The translations under genes were made by a program, and so were the position numbers. A stretch of 64,000 nucleotides of DNA, from positions 1,612,001-1,676,000 of the forward strand of contig NC_042508.1 in NCBI RefSeq assembly GCF_003054445.1, read 5' to 3'. The notes beneath the pieces are model-generated. The model had not been told where the DNA came from. It did no database searches and was given only the letters and a program-made list of their open reading frames with translations. Shown here piece by piece: positions 42,727 to 53,427 of the stretch; the stretch's first letter is position 1; every line of letters begins with the position of its first letter. Source of the DNA: Pichia kudriavzevii. Lineage: Eukaryota; Ascomycota; Pichiomycetes; Pichiales; Pichiaceae.

Positions 42727-45700
42727 TGTTTTGTAACCTATTGTAAACAAAGGCCGATTCTAAAATGAACGTTTCTCTTTAAGAGTATTGAATTAGCAAA
42801 ATCCTCGAGCTTCTTAAATTAGTGTCTAGCCAGTAGAGTCACCTTGAGATTGAGAGAGACTTTGACAAAACGGGAGGTGTTGAAAAAAGACAAATTTACA
42901 TTAGGGTTACGTGGAAAGGTTTGTTTTGGGGGATGTGCCCTTTTAATAGACGGTTATCAGAAATTCTGCGCTATAATCTTGAGCTCTACACTTCTCCACT
43001 TGAAAACAAAGGAAACCATAGATTAGCGGGAAACTAGGCCCTGCCGAGACTTCCAGATGCATCAATCTGCATGCTTCCGCGGAAATAGGGCACTAGGTCT
43101 CGTTTAGCGCGAGGTTTAATACAGTAGGTATCCGAATATGCATGCAGGAATCGAAGATCATGCTGGGTTGCGTGAGGCAGACGTTACTTTTTTTTTCATG
43201 AGGTCATTGTCCATATTTTGAACTAGCGCAAATCCATTGGGGTAGAGTGATCTCGACTATTCGTCTATTTGCTACCTAAAGCTCTTGAATGAGATATTGT
43301 TCGGGTTGTAAGAGTTAACGCCATGGGCATAATGTTGCATAAAGAGAAAGTTTATTTTTTCTCAAGAGCAATAATCCAGTTTAACTTCCGAACCTATCCA
43401 ACGCCATCACTGTTGTCTGTGGATTGTCATTTCCAAGTTGCATCCTGTGAGGACACAAAGTATGCTTTCTAATATTTAGGTTCCAGAATTTCGGTATGTT
43501 GCAGCAGACTTTCCCAGTTGAGAAGGCAGGCACTTACCAACCTAATAATTAAAATATACCTCATAGTAAGACTGGCAGTCTCAATGCTGGTGTTTGGCCA
43601 TGGCGAAACTTCCATTACTGACGTACTTCAAATGAGGTGCTATGCAATAGCTGATTCTTACTTTATTTTATCTATAGTGGATATTTGAAGTTCTTTAATT
43701 TGGGATTCACAAGAATAAAAGACAGGCCACTTTGGTTTTGTATGTAGCAAAATTTGCCACCAAATCAAAGCCTCAGCTTTCTCATGAAAACATTTTTCTT
43801 CCACTCCAAATCTTTTTGTATCCATATGAGGTATTTATTATTTTTTTTAATGTCTCCCGATCTTGCTATGTGGGGATTTAATGGTACAAGTATACATTCT
43901 GGATCTTCCCTCCCTGTTGCAAAAGTTCCTTAGTACCCGAACACATTTGACGGGGTTTGCCTTCAATGTGGGGAAATAAGTCGGAAAGCCCAAAAATTTT
44001 ATGAGTTCAGCTATTTGAATCGTTCAAATTGGTTGGCATGGCTGCATTTTTCTATTAATGGAAGTGCCAAGTCTGCGAGGAATAGGAGGTAGAACTTCCA
44101 CCTTTTCATCAAGATGCTGAACGTACATCCGTTTTTCTTTCAAAAGTATAACAGCATCTTAGCCGGGACAAGGATTACGGTCCATCATAGTCGTACCTGC
44201 CCTACAATAACTGCACTATCCTGCGATAGCTCTACTCTTAGACAACATGCATACTATTCCACATTTGCTCTACTCATCAGCACCAGTTATACTCTTTCAC
44301 GTTTGCTCTACTCGTCGACAACAGTTATACTATCCAACTCTAGCTTTAAAATCGAACATTAGTTCAACTGTCTAGAAATAGATGTAATATACCATAGAAA
44401 CCCCTATTACTTGATAAGACTTAGATAACTCTACATTAATGACTCTAGCTCAACAGAACAACAGCATTTGTTTTGAGAACTGCTTTTATTTGGTCATACG
44501 CAAGATTGCTAACGTTCAAAAGATGATGGTCAAACGCCTAGTGTCACAAGTACCATATTTGGGAAGTTATGCTTATCTAGGTTGCTGTAGGAACGTTGCA
44601 ATGTTTGGTTCTGGTCTAGATTATGGGCTTCTTATCCAAAATAGCAATGCAGTTCCCGAAACAAATGCAGCATCGTTTATCAATGACTTAGCTTATCTAC
44701 TGTTATTCATTTGTTTTTTCAACCACAACTCAAGTTACTAACTTTTACAAATCCGTTCCGCTTGATAGTTGTTATGCAAAAGCTATCAAATGGAACATTT
44801 AAGTAGTCTAACCAAGAGCAATATTTTTGAGATCTTCAGCTGTGATACACTGCATTATTTTGTTTATTGTACAATACATCTGTTTAATGATAGTTTGAGA
44901 AATGTATCTCATGCTTACCAATATTTAGATCAATGGTTTGGGCGCCTGAAATAAGTGAAAACAATAGGGACCCAAGGCATTATTTAGAAAAGTAATACCT
45001 TTGATTGGATACCATTTGATACTCTTTTTGTGACCCTTCCGAGTTGAACCAACTATTCTAAGGTTTGTCATGTTTGTGGGCTGGTCCAGCCTATCATCGG
45101 TTTATTTAACCCATTGTTGGTTTTTAAGATGTGAACTACGGAGAACCTTTTTCAAATGAGCCCTTTATTTAGAGCTAAATAACTTCTAAAAAAGCTGAAT
45201 TAAGTTGAACGGTTGCATGTGAAACTGATATGCTGAAGAAACATACCTTCCTAAAGTTTCTTATCATTTAAATGACTACAGAAAGCAAAATTCGACTACC
45301 CTAATAAACAAGGTATAAATCCACTTAGGGTTATTGCTTCAAACATCAGCTTTTATATACGACATTTTAGTTTGAGTATGGAGTGACTTCCAAAACAGAG
45401 TATTGTGTTTTACAAGTATTGACCCACTATCTACTTTGCTCCCACTTTTTCCTATAAAGTTTGAAAACTAAAATCACACATAGCTAAATTGAAAACGTAA
45501 GTGGTTAAATCAGAGGACGAACTTTCTGTTAAGTTCATCTAATCTATCTAATAGGCTTTTGTCATGTACGCAATGCAAGTCTGAACATATGGTAGAATAT
45601 AGTAAGTAAAATACAAATACACTAAAAAATTAATCTCGGAAATAAAAAATTCTCCTTTGAGAGAGTCTTGTGAAATCTTCACCTTTAAACAGGCCGGGTA

Positions 45701-45797
45701 AGTTTTTTTTTCCTTTTTATTTTTTTTTTTTTCAGAATGACACTTAGACAATTTCTTCTGTAACTTGAATATTATTCAATCGAAGTTTAAGAAGTGC
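42727..45797. other. 3.07 kb spacer without a credible gene
   Basis: The longest non-coding stretch here, between divergent bHLH and arginyl-tRNA synthetase genes. Its largest ORF from ATG (44439-44741, 100 codons) and the one at 44114-44362 (82 codons) resemble nothing I know and have no codon or domain signal. TGCATGC words occur at about 43068 and 43139. A degenerate 38-base tandem array lies at 44187-44339. Composition is more mixed than the other spacers. It may be a long regulatory region of the bHLH gene, hold an unannotated RNA, or be gene debris; I cannot decide. Confidence 0.5.
44187..44339 (+). repeat. Degenerate ~38-base tandem array, about 4 copies
   Basis: Units begin near 44187, 44226, 44263 and 44301 (spacing 37-39). 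Shared words are GCTCTACTC followed by GACAACA/CACCAGTTATACT. Units 3 and 4 are the most alike; units 1 and 2 have drifted. Confidence 0.65.
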
Positions 45798-47840
45798 ATG
45801 TTCTACAAAATTTCGAAAAAGTATATTGGCGTTGCAGCAACTTTAACTTCTACATTATACAAGAGAAATTTTACCAATAGCTTAGCAAAGAAAACATCTT
45901 ATTCAGCCATAAATACCAGTAGTATGGACGCATTGACTCAGAATCTAAAGAAACTAGACTTGGTTGCACCACCTTCGATTGAAGGTTCTTTCCCCGAATC
46001 AAACACTGTTGATTTATGTAGAAATTACATCACCGAACAACTTTCTCATTTAGCAGGCGTGGATAAATCAATTATTTATCCAGCGCTAGAGTGGTGTCAA
46101 GTTTTGGAGAAAGGTGATTTGTTGTTACCTTTACCAAGATTGAGACTAAAGGGTAATTTGGATGAATTAGCCGTTGAATTAGCCGAAAAGTTCCCACTGG
46201 GTGGTTATATTGATCGTGTTGTTCCACAGGGTAAATTCTTGCAGTTTTACTTTAACCCTTCGTTCTTATTAAAATATGTCACCAAAGACGTCTTAACTAG
46301 AACTAGTGACTTTGGTTCTGCACCACTTGGTAAAAATAAGAAAGTTGTGATTGAGTTTTCATCTCCAAATATTGCGAAACCTTTCCACGCAGGACATTTA
46401 AGATCCACTATTATTGGTGGTTTCTTGGCTAATCTACACGAAAAGTTGGGCTGGGATGTTATCAGAATGAACTATCTTGGTGACTGGGGTAAGCAATTTG
46501 GTGTTTTGGCTGTTGGTTTTAATAAATACGGATCTGAGGCCGAGTTAGAAGCAAACCCAATCCAACATTTATTTGACGTTTACGTTAAAATCAACAATGA
46601 TATTAAAGCTGAACAAGAAGCGGCTGAAGCAAAAGGCGAAACACTCGATCCAATCAATTCAATTGATGGTGAAGCAAGGGCTTTCTTCAAATCCATGGAA
46701 AATGGTGATGAAAATGCAATTGCCCTTTGGAAGAAATTCAGAGAACTGTCCATTGAAAAATACATTGACACATACGCAAGACTAAACATTAAATATGACG
46801 TTTATTCTGGTGAGTCACAAGTTTCTGCTGATGTTATGAAGGACGTATCAAAAACCTTATCTGAGAAGGGCATGATCACCGAAGATAGGGGTGCTTTGTT
46901 GATTGATTTCAAAAGTTTAGGTCAAAAGAAATTGGGTAAAGTTTTAGTCCAAAAAAGTGACGGTACCTCTTTGTATATCACCAGAGACTTGGGTGCTGCT
47001 ATTGAAAGAAAGCAAAAGTACAACTTTGATAAGATGATCTACGTCATCGCAACCCAACAAGATCTACATGTCAAGCAATTTTTCACTGCTCTTGAGATGA
47101 TGGGCAACAAATGGGCCAAAGATTTGGTCCATGTGAATTTTGGTATGGTTCTAGGTATGTCCACTAGAAAGGGTACTGTTGTTTTCCTTGATGATATTTT
47201 AGAGGCTGTCAAAGAAAAGATGCTTGAGATCATGAAGACCAATGAAGAAAAGTTTGCACAGGTTGAAGATCCAGAAAAAGTGGCAGATTTGGTTGGTATC
47301 TCTGCCGTGATGATTCAAGATATGCAAGCAAAGAGAATCAATAACTATGAGTTTGCATGGGAAAGAATGTTATCTTCTGAAGGTGATACCGGACCTTACT
47401 TGCAATATGCACATTCCAGATTGAGATCCATTCAAAGAAACGCAGGTGTTCCCGACGCTGAACTACTTGATGCAGATATGTCTTTAGAGACCTTGTGCGG
47501 CTCTATTGATAAGTTGAAGGAGCAAAACTTATCTGAAGAGGACTTTGAGAAGAAATCCAAATTATTAGAATCTCAGTTGGAGAAGACCAAGGCTCTAATT
47601 AGAATTATGGCTTCATACCCAGACACTTTGAGATACGCTTCAAAGAACTACGAGCCATCCACTGTTGTTACCTATCTTTTCAAATTAACCCATCAATTCT
47701 CCTCTACTTACAAAGTCTTACGTGTTCTAGGCGAAGAAAGAGAAATCATGATTGCAAGATTGGCATTGTTCTCAGCTGTCAGACAAATCTTACATAATGG
47801 TTTGGTGTTATTGGGTATCACTCCTGTCGAAAGAATGTAA
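45798..47840 (+). CDS. Arginyl-tRNA synthetase, probably cytosolic and mitochondrial
   Basis: Class I ArgRS of 680 residues from ATG 45798, or 638 from ATG 45924. It charges tRNA-Arg with arginine. Seen: the HIGH motif as HAGHLRST (FSSPNIAKPFHAGHLRST), the KMSKS region as MSTRKG, and the C-terminal DALR domain ending LLGITPVERM. The first 42 residues (MFYKISKKYIGVAATLTS...) are basic, Ser/Thr-rich and without acidic residues, like a mitochondrial presequence. The second ATG (MDALTQNLKKLDLVAPP) matches the cytosolic start. S. cerevisiae has two genes (YDR341C and MSR1) for these roles. The track of the frame further upstream opens with TTG and is not used here. Confidence 0.94.
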   Translation: MFYKISKKYIGVAATLTSTLYKRNFTNSLAKKTSYSAINTSSMDALTQNLKKLDLVAPPSIEGSFPESNTVDLCRNYITEQLSHLAGVDKSIIYPALEWCQVLEKGDLLLPLPRLRLKGNLDELAVELAEKFPLGGYIDRVVPQGKFLQFYFNPSFLLKYVTKDVLTRTSDFGSAPLGKNKKVVIEFSSPNIAKPFHAGHLRSTIIGGFLANLHEKLGWDVIRMNYLGDWGKQFGVLAVGFNKYGSEAELEANPIQHLFDVYVKINNDIKAEQEAAEAKGETLDPINSIDGEARAFFKSMENGDENAIALWKKFRELSIEKYIDTYARLNIKYDVYSGESQVSADVMKDVSKTLSEKGMITEDRGALLIDFKSLGQKKLGKVLVQKSDGTSLYITRDLGAAIERKQKYNFDKMIYVIATQQDLHVKQFFTALEMMGNKWAKDLVHVNFGMVLGMSTRKGTVVFLDDILEAVKEKMLEIMKTNEEKFAQVEDPEKVADLVGISAVMIQDMQAKRINNYEFAWERMLSSEGDTGPYLQYAHSRLRSIQRNAGVPDAELLDADMSLETLCGSIDKLKEQNLSEEDFEKKSKLLESQLEKTKALIRIMASYPDTLRYASKNYEPSTVVTYLFKLTHQFSSTYKVLRVLGEEREIMIARLALFSAVRQILHNGLVLLGITPVERM

Positions 47841-48191
47841 GTTATTCTTACCATTCTAAGTAAATTTCCGAAAGTTGGGCTCTTTATACTATAATATCAT
47901 GCACATAGATTTGTAGATTTATGCACTGTTTAGTAATATTACTAAAAAGTGCGTCTTTAATTAACAGAATGAAGACGCTATTTTTCCCCGTTTCAGCGAC
48001 AACCCCGGCATTCGGAAAATGGCATGCACATGGATTTGTCAGTAATTTTCCAAGAACCAATTTATAAAGACCAAGTTTCCACTCTAGAATGGAATGATTT
48101 GACTCCTACAAACTGGAGAAGCACAAAGTACATACCTTTTCTTGGTTATTCCCTTCATACATCGAAACTTGTTTGCTGGCCACCTAGAGTC
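47841..48191. promoter_or_regulatory. Spacer ArgRS to RIB3
   Basis: 351 bases. It holds an inverted repeat, GCGTCTT at about 47951 facing AAGACGC at about 47972, and a frame open from ATG 48024 into RIB3 (see RIB3). No separate gene. Confidence 0.45.
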
Positions 48192-48833
48192 ATGACATCA
48201 AATAATTCAGTTAAATTTACTCCAATTCCTGAGGCTTTAGAAGCCTTTAAAAACGGTGAATTCTTGGTTGTTATGGATGATGAAGACCGTGAAAATGAAG
48301 GCGACTTAATAATGGCTGCCGAACTAATGACTACAGAGAGGATGGCATTTCTGGTGAAGCACAGTTCTGGGTTTGTTTGTGTTCCTTTATCTACCGAACG
48401 AGCAGACGAGTTGAATCTACCATTCATGATCCCTGAAGACAAAATGACTGATAGACACGGTACCGCATATACCGTTACCGTCGATTACGCGGACGGTACT
48501 ACAACAGGTATCAGTGCACATGATAGAGGCCTTACAGCGAAAATGTTAGGTACAAAATCGAGCAAAGCAGATGATTTCTTAAGACCTGGACATATCTGCC
48601 CCCTTAGGGCAAAACCTGGTTTGTTGAGGGAGCGTCCAGGGCATACCGAGGCTGCCGTTCAACTGTGTGAGTTGACGGGCTTGCAACCAGCAGGAGCTAT
48701 CTGTGAGCTTGTAAGAGATGAAGATGGATTAATGATGCGTCTAGATGATTGCTGGAAGTTTGCTCAAAAATACAACATCAAAATCATCACAATTAAGGAA
48801 TTACTTGAGTATTTGAATCAAACAACTGTGTGA
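48192..48833 (+). CDS. RIB3: Rib3, 3,4-dihydroxy-2-butanone 4-phosphate synthase
   Basis: A 213-residue enzyme that converts ribulose 5-phosphate to the four-carbon precursor of riboflavin, plus formate. Seen: the acidic metal loop DDEDRENEGDL, DRHGTAYTVTVDY, GISAHDRG, and RPGHTEAAVQL, all catalytic blocks of the family. In yeast Rib3 is also tied to mitochondrial respiration. I chose the ATG at 48192 because it gives the normal family length and start (MTSNNSVKFTPIPEALEAFK). The frame is open to an ATG at 48024, adding 56 residues unlike the family; that extension is probably leader sequence. Confidence 0.95.
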   Translation: MTSNNSVKFTPIPEALEAFKNGEFLVVMDDEDRENEGDLIMAAELMTTERMAFLVKHSSGFVCVPLSTERADELNLPFMIPEDKMTDRHGTAYTVTVDYADGTTTGISAHDRGLTAKMLGTKSSKADDFLRPGHICPLRAKPGLLRERPGHTEAAVQLCELTGLQPAGAICELVRDEDGLMMRLDDCWKFAQKYNIKIITIKELLEYLNQTTV

Positions 48834-49359
48834 AACAAGCACTCTTCTTTGCCTCGTGTAAATAAACAATAGACTATACTTTAAAATTTGCTGTACTGTA
48901 ATTTATCCCTAAGTTTCACCTAAAAAGGTGCTTCTGTCCTCCCCCCTTGTTCGTCCCTATAGAAGTTAGGATCTTCGCTTGCAACATCTCACTAGCATGG
49001 GATAAAATCCATTCTCGCTGAAATACAGAGGCTTGATTTGTACTCTTGTCTATTATCTACGGAATACAGAAAAGAACAGCAATTTGATTGAGCATAGTGG
49101 ACCGTAAGACGTTTATTTATATCAGTCAGTAGCTATGATTGTATCTGTGTAGCTACATCCCTATAGTGTCAAGCGTGTTGGTAATCTTGTTCTTCTGGAA
49201 TCTTCTAGGGAATATGTGAAGGAAGGAATAGATATGGGTGAGTTTCAGCTAAGAATTTCTCTAGCAATTTTTGCAGCTTTATCGCAATCACGTTTTATTC
49301 GATAAAAGGACAACGTGCTTAGTTTCACTTGTAGAGCCAAACCGAGCTACAGGAAACAG
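48834..49359. promoter_or_regulatory. Spacer RIB3 to VPS60
   Basis: 526 bases with a small hairpin-forming element TTTTAT-TCG-ATAAAA at 49292-49306, just upstream of the VPS60 ATG. No gene recognised. Confidence 0.45.
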
Positions 49360-50013
49360 ATGAATAGACTCTTTGGAACAAAGAACAAGGCTCCTAAGCC
49401 CACCTTAGATGACGCCATTGGAAGCATCGATGGAAGAGTAGCCACTCTCGATGAAAAGATCAAAAAGGTAAATGCTGAGTTATCGGGATATCAATCCAAA
49501 CTATCGAAAATGAGAGAAGGGGCTGGTAAATCGGCCTTAAAGCAACGTGCTATAAAATTATTACGCCAGCGTAAACAGCTAGAATCTCAGAGGGATCAGT
49601 TGATGTCACAGAGTTGGAACATATCACAGGCGCAAATGACTACGGAGAATCTCAAAAATACAATGATAACCGTCGATGCAATGCGTCAAACCAATAAAGA
49701 GCTACGTAAAACATATGGCAAGATTGATGTAGATAAACTGGAAGATCTACAAGATGAAATGATGGATCTCATTGAGCAATCAAACGATATACAGTCTGCA
49801 TTGGGCCGTTCGTATGACGTTCCTGATGATATATCTGAAAGTGAGCTTGATGCGGAGTTGGAGGCACTAGGAGAAGAGCTTGAGCTTGAAGAGGAAATGG
49901 GACCGGAAGCCGTGCCTAGCTATTTGGATGCAACTCCTTCTGTAGAAATGCCTTCGTTGAACGAACAAGAACCTGCCAAGGAGGAGGTTCAAGATTCAGT
50001 TCCCGCACAGTGA
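49360..50013 (+). CDS. VPS60: Vps60, ESCRT-III associated Snf7-family protein
   Basis: A 217-residue Snf7-family protein (CHMP5 in animals). Known role: Vps60 assembles late in ESCRT-III and recruits Vta1 to stimulate Vps4 on endosomes. Seen: the N-terminal MNRLFGTKNKAPKPTLDDAI block, typical of Vps60, basic helices 1-2, and an acidic C-terminal half (ELDAELEALGEELELEEEMG) that carries the Vta1-binding region. The ATG at 49360 gives the conserved N-terminus; the frame upstream begins with GTG only. Length is close to S. cerevisiae (229). Confidence 0.95.
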   Translation: MNRLFGTKNKAPKPTLDDAIGSIDGRVATLDEKIKKVNAELSGYQSKLSKMREGAGKSALKQRAIKLLRQRKQLESQRDQLMSQSWNISQAQMTTENLKNTMITVDAMRQTNKELRKTYGKIDVDKLEDLQDEMMDLIEQSNDIQSALGRSYDVPDDISESELDAELEALGEELELEEEMGPEAVPSYLDATPSVEMPSLNEQEPAKEEVQDSVPAQ

Positions 50014-50145
50014 TTCTTTAACTGGAATAACTTTGCACGAGCATTGTTGTTATGATTTATAGTGTATTGTATACGATGCTTAATTATGCTTGTTTACTAG
50101 ATACAGGAACCAAAAACACTCTTCGGTGTATAAACTTTTATAAAA

Positions 50146-51087
50146 TCAAGCCTTTTCGGGGTTTCTCTTGAACGCCATTAAGTAATTGCCAATTTTTGGT
50201 GTTGCAGTATATATCCAGCCCACAGCTGGAAAATAAGCACATCCTCTAGAGTCAATAATTTCAAACTCCTCCATTTGCTCTGCAAAACTCCTGATCTCAT
50301 CCTCCTTGATGTACTTGGAGTATGTGTGTGTTCCAGGTGGAACAATTTTCAAAATTGTCTCCCCCATAAATATCGTGGTAAACCAAGAGACAAAATCTCT
50401 GTTGATTGTGGACAAGAACAAATATCCCCCAGGTTTCACATGAGACAAAGCTTTACGCAACACGACTGATGGATATTCCACATGCTCCAGCATTTCCATG
50501 CACGTTACCAGGTCGTATTTCTCCTCCAATGGTATGTCATCTAAGGAACTCAACTTGTACTTTAGTTTACCTTCCAAAATAGGGTCCAGTTTCAAGTGCT
50601 CTTCTGCAACAGCTATAACTTCAGGTGTCATATCTATTCCAGTAACATCGTTCACATTCGGTAATCGTGCAAGGGACTCGCATAATAGACCACCACCACA
50701 ACCAATGTCGAGACATGACAGCTTTTTATCGTTGAAGATCTTAAGAGTTGCTTTATCCAATTCTTGATCAATCTGGTTGGAAATTTCTGAAGGTAGTAAA
50801 TTTTGATGGCTCCATCCGGGAACGAACACTTTTTCATCTTCATTCTGAACACCTTCGTTGACTTTAATGTGGGACCGAATGTTGTCAACTATAAAATCCA
50901 TTCTCAAAAGATTCATCTTATGTAGGACTCTCTGTGGCCCATAGCTATCCCACCAAGTGTCCGCAAGTTGTTTAAAATGCTCCTTTTCTGAAGGTGTGAT
51001 TGCTGTATGGTTGACTCTCTCTCCATTGAAAGCTAAAGCGGATGTTCTAAACAGCCTGATATTTCTAAACTGGGTAACCCTTCTCAT
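50146..51087 (-). CDS. COQ3: Coq3, ubiquinone O-methyltransferase
   Basis: A 313-residue S-adenosylmethionine-dependent methyltransferase that performs both O-methylation steps of coenzyme Q synthesis on the mitochondrial inner membrane (matrix side). Seen: an N-terminal stretch rich in Arg and lacking acids for the first 20 residues (MRRVTQFRNIRLFRTSA), consistent with a presequence, motif I LDIGCGGGLLCESLAR, the CMEMLEHV and HVKPGGYLFLSTINR blocks, and PPGTHTYSKYI, which is highly conserved in Coq3/UbiG. It is convergent with VPS60 across 132 bases. Confidence 0.96.
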   Translation of the reverse strand: MRRVTQFRNIRLFRTSALAFNGERVNHTAITPSEKEHFKQLADTWWDSYGPQRVLHKMNLLRMDFIVDNIRSHIKVNEGVQNEDEKVFVPGWSHQNLLPSEISNQIDQELDKATLKIFNDKKLSCLDIGCGGGLLCESLARLPNVNDVTGIDMTPEVIAVAEEHLKLDPILEGKLKYKLSSLDDIPLEEKYDLVTCMEMLEHVEYPSVVLRKALSHVKPGGYLFLSTINRDFVSWFTTIFMGETILKIVPPGTHTYSKYIKEDEIRSFAEQMEEFEIIDSRGCAYFPAVGWIYTATPKIGNYLMAFKRNPEKA

Positions 51088-51360
51088 TATGCAGCAAAGC
51101 GTACGTTACACAAAGTCATAAATAGAGCTATGGAGCCTTAAAGAAAGCTGGTCAGGCTGAACCTTGTCTGCCTGTAAGTAGGAGTCTCTGTGAAAACCAC
51201 GGCGCGTTTTAGAGTTCGCTTTTACAGAGTCTCAGAAATATAATTCTTCTCACATGAATCTGCAATGCTGTTCACGATTAGTTTGGAATCTATGTATACA
51301 TCTATATATATATATATACGCATACTCTTGTCAGATAATTGACTCTACTTTTGTTGAAAC

Positions 51361-53427
51361 ATGCCTTCTGATAATAGTAGCTCTGAGAGTGAACCTGAAT
51401 TCGAAAGTATAATTGCTACTAGGGCACGTAGATCAAATGCAGGGTCAAGACTTCGCCAATTATTAGATTTAGAAGAAACCAATGCTGGCACTGTACCATC
51501 AAACGATGATGACGAAAATGTGAATCTTTTATTTGAGGAAGATGAAGATGATAGAGAGTTTCAAATTTCGGGTAGTGATGAGGACAACGATGAAGGAACA
51601 AACAGTGAGAGTGAGAAACCAAGAAGGAAAGAGGATATGTCTGCTATCAAAAGCCGTGCAATAGAGAAAAAAAACTATGGGAGTAGTAGAATTGAAACGA
51701 ATGGCATTGATAATGATAATGATCTTATTAGTGGTGGTAAATTTGATGTCAATAGTGACGATGATAATGATGAAGCAAGGGTAAACTCCGACGAAATGCT
51801 TTCTGAGTCTGATATGAGCTCCTCAGACACCGATGAAGAAGAAGGGGAACGGGAATTACAGAAGCAGGAACGTTTAAGAAAACGACGTAAAAATCAACAA
51901 GGCATACCAGGAATATTGAAGAAGACAAAGACTGCGGCTTCCACTAAGCCTAAGAAATTCATAAAAGAAGTAGAGCCTGCAAAATCACACAAGAACACCT
52001 TATTCCAAAATGTTCCTATTGCACCAACTCAAAGAAGACATTCATCGCGTACGGCGACCATCAAGAACAGTATAGCCACCCACAAAAAAATGGAGAAAGA
52101 GTATGAAAGACTTCAAACTTTGGAACCGGTGCAAAAGAAAGAATATGTTGAGAAAACATTGGAAGAGAGACTGGAAGAAGCTAAAATTACAGAGATTGAA
52201 AATACACAGTCCTTGAAAAACTTTTATCAGCAAGAAATTCAAAAGAAGAAGAGACAAAGAGATATGTTAAATGCGAGGAAGTTGAAAATGAGTAACTTCA
52301 TACGATTTTGGTCAACGGGGGTGTATATAACTCCTGCCGATGAAATTGCGGAAATTGAGGAACGAAAGAGAATCTTACAGGAGGAAGAAGAAAAGAAGGC
52401 TAAGCGAAAATTAATGTATTTGAAACGTAAACAAGCAAGATTAGGCATCAGGCCAGAAAATACTCAAACTATAGAAAAAGAATCAGGAGGAGAACAAAAA
52501 TCACAGCTGAGTGAAGAACATAATAGAGATATTGAAGATAAAAAAACCGAAAGCGTGCCAATTGATGCCACTACTAATCTTCTCAATCAGAACCATACCG
52601 CAGAGGAGGAAAAGCTGTCGCATGATACAGTAGCTACCGCTGAGAACGCACCCAGGGGAGATATTAAGACGGTCAACTTTAAAGAAAATGTTGAGGTTAT
52701 GGAGGACGGTGATTTAGAAAAGACTGAGAATGTTGCCGAATGCGATAAGCAAGAAAAGAAATTTGAAGATCCAGCAGTTGATGGAACGAATCTTCAAGAG
52801 GGAATTGATTCAAACGATAACGAAACAGTATATGAAGGTCCTGCAAGACGTGTGGTTAGAGATTATATAATATTTGAGGAGTTTGATGAAAATCTTTCTT
52901 CAGATAAAATAAAAGTGTTACTTTTAGGGCAGCAATCATTACTAACGGGTACTCGCCGGGATCCGAATTGTGAAACTGTTTACCTAATCAAGCAAGATGA
53001 ATCTTCAAACATTGATTTACAGAAAATTCAATCAGCACGTGCTGAATCATTCAAATCCCTACTCTCGTTACCTAGGTTTGGTGAAAGAATAGCCTTGGAT
53101 ACCCATGATGATGATTCCAATAAAGACGACAATGAAGAAGTAAAAATACACACACCAGCACCAGTTGGTATTCATTTACCCAATGGTGAAAAGAAGATGT
53201 GCTTAACAAGCGGGGAACCTTCAGTTTACTATGATCCTACGAATGGTGTACCATACTCTACAGTTGAAGACTTCAAGATCATTAAGGCCATAGTTGATGG
53301 CGATTATAACTGGTTGCAATTGGACAACGGTGGAATAAACTCAAGATTTGCAGGAGGTGTTGGATGTTATATCAGTAAAAAGAATCAGCGACATGCAAAA
53401 GGCGTCCCCGAAGGATTTGATAGTTAA
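51361..53427 (+). CDS. VPS72: Swc2/Vps72, YL1-family subunit of SWR1
   Basis: A 688-residue YL1 protein. Known role: subunit of the SWR1 remodeller that binds H2A.Z-H2B and linker DNA to deposit H2A.Z at promoters. Seen: the N-terminal H2A.Z-binding motif region (ESIIATRARRSNAGSRLRQLL), a long acidic stretch, the YL1 nuclear region (SSRTATIKNSIATHKKM, then ITPADEI), and the YL1_C domain at the end (CLTSGEPSVYYDPTNGVPYS ... GCYISKKNQRHAKG). The central part is highly charged and disordered. The start is the first ATG. Confidence 0.95.
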   Translation: MPSDNSSSESEPEFESIIATRARRSNAGSRLRQLLDLEETNAGTVPSNDDDENVNLLFEEDEDDREFQISGSDEDNDEGTNSESEKPRRKEDMSAIKSRAIEKKNYGSSRIETNGIDNDNDLISGGKFDVNSDDDNDEARVNSDEMLSESDMSSSDTDEEEGERELQKQERLRKRRKNQQGIPGILKKTKTAASTKPKKFIKEVEPAKSHKNTLFQNVPIAPTQRRHSSRTATIKNSIATHKKMEKEYERLQTLEPVQKKEYVEKTLEERLEEAKITEIENTQSLKNFYQQEIQKKKRQRDMLNARKLKMSNFIRFWSTGVYITPADEIAEIEERKRILQEEEEKKAKRKLMYLKRKQARLGIRPENTQTIEKESGGEQKSQLSEEHNRDIEDKKTESVPIDATTNLLNQNHTAEEEKLSHDTVATAENAPRGDIKTVNFKENVEVMEDGDLEKTENVAECDKQEKKFEDPAVDGTNLQEGIDSNDNETVYEGPARRVVRDYIIFEEFDENLSSDKIKVLLLGQQSLLTGTRRDPNCETVYLIKQDESSNIDLQKIQSARAESFKSLLSLPRFGERIALDTHDDDSNKDDNEEVKIHTPAPVGIHLPNGEKKMCLTSGEPSVYYDPTNGVPYSTVEDFKIIKAIVDGDYNWLQLDNGGINSRFAGGVGCYISKKNQRHAKGVPEGFDS

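Noticed and set aside
44114-44954. Three ORFs of 61-100 codons in the 3 kb spacer
   Set aside because: Lengths are near chance for AT-rich sequence, no similarity recognised, and no codon bias. They are kept only as part of the spacer finding.
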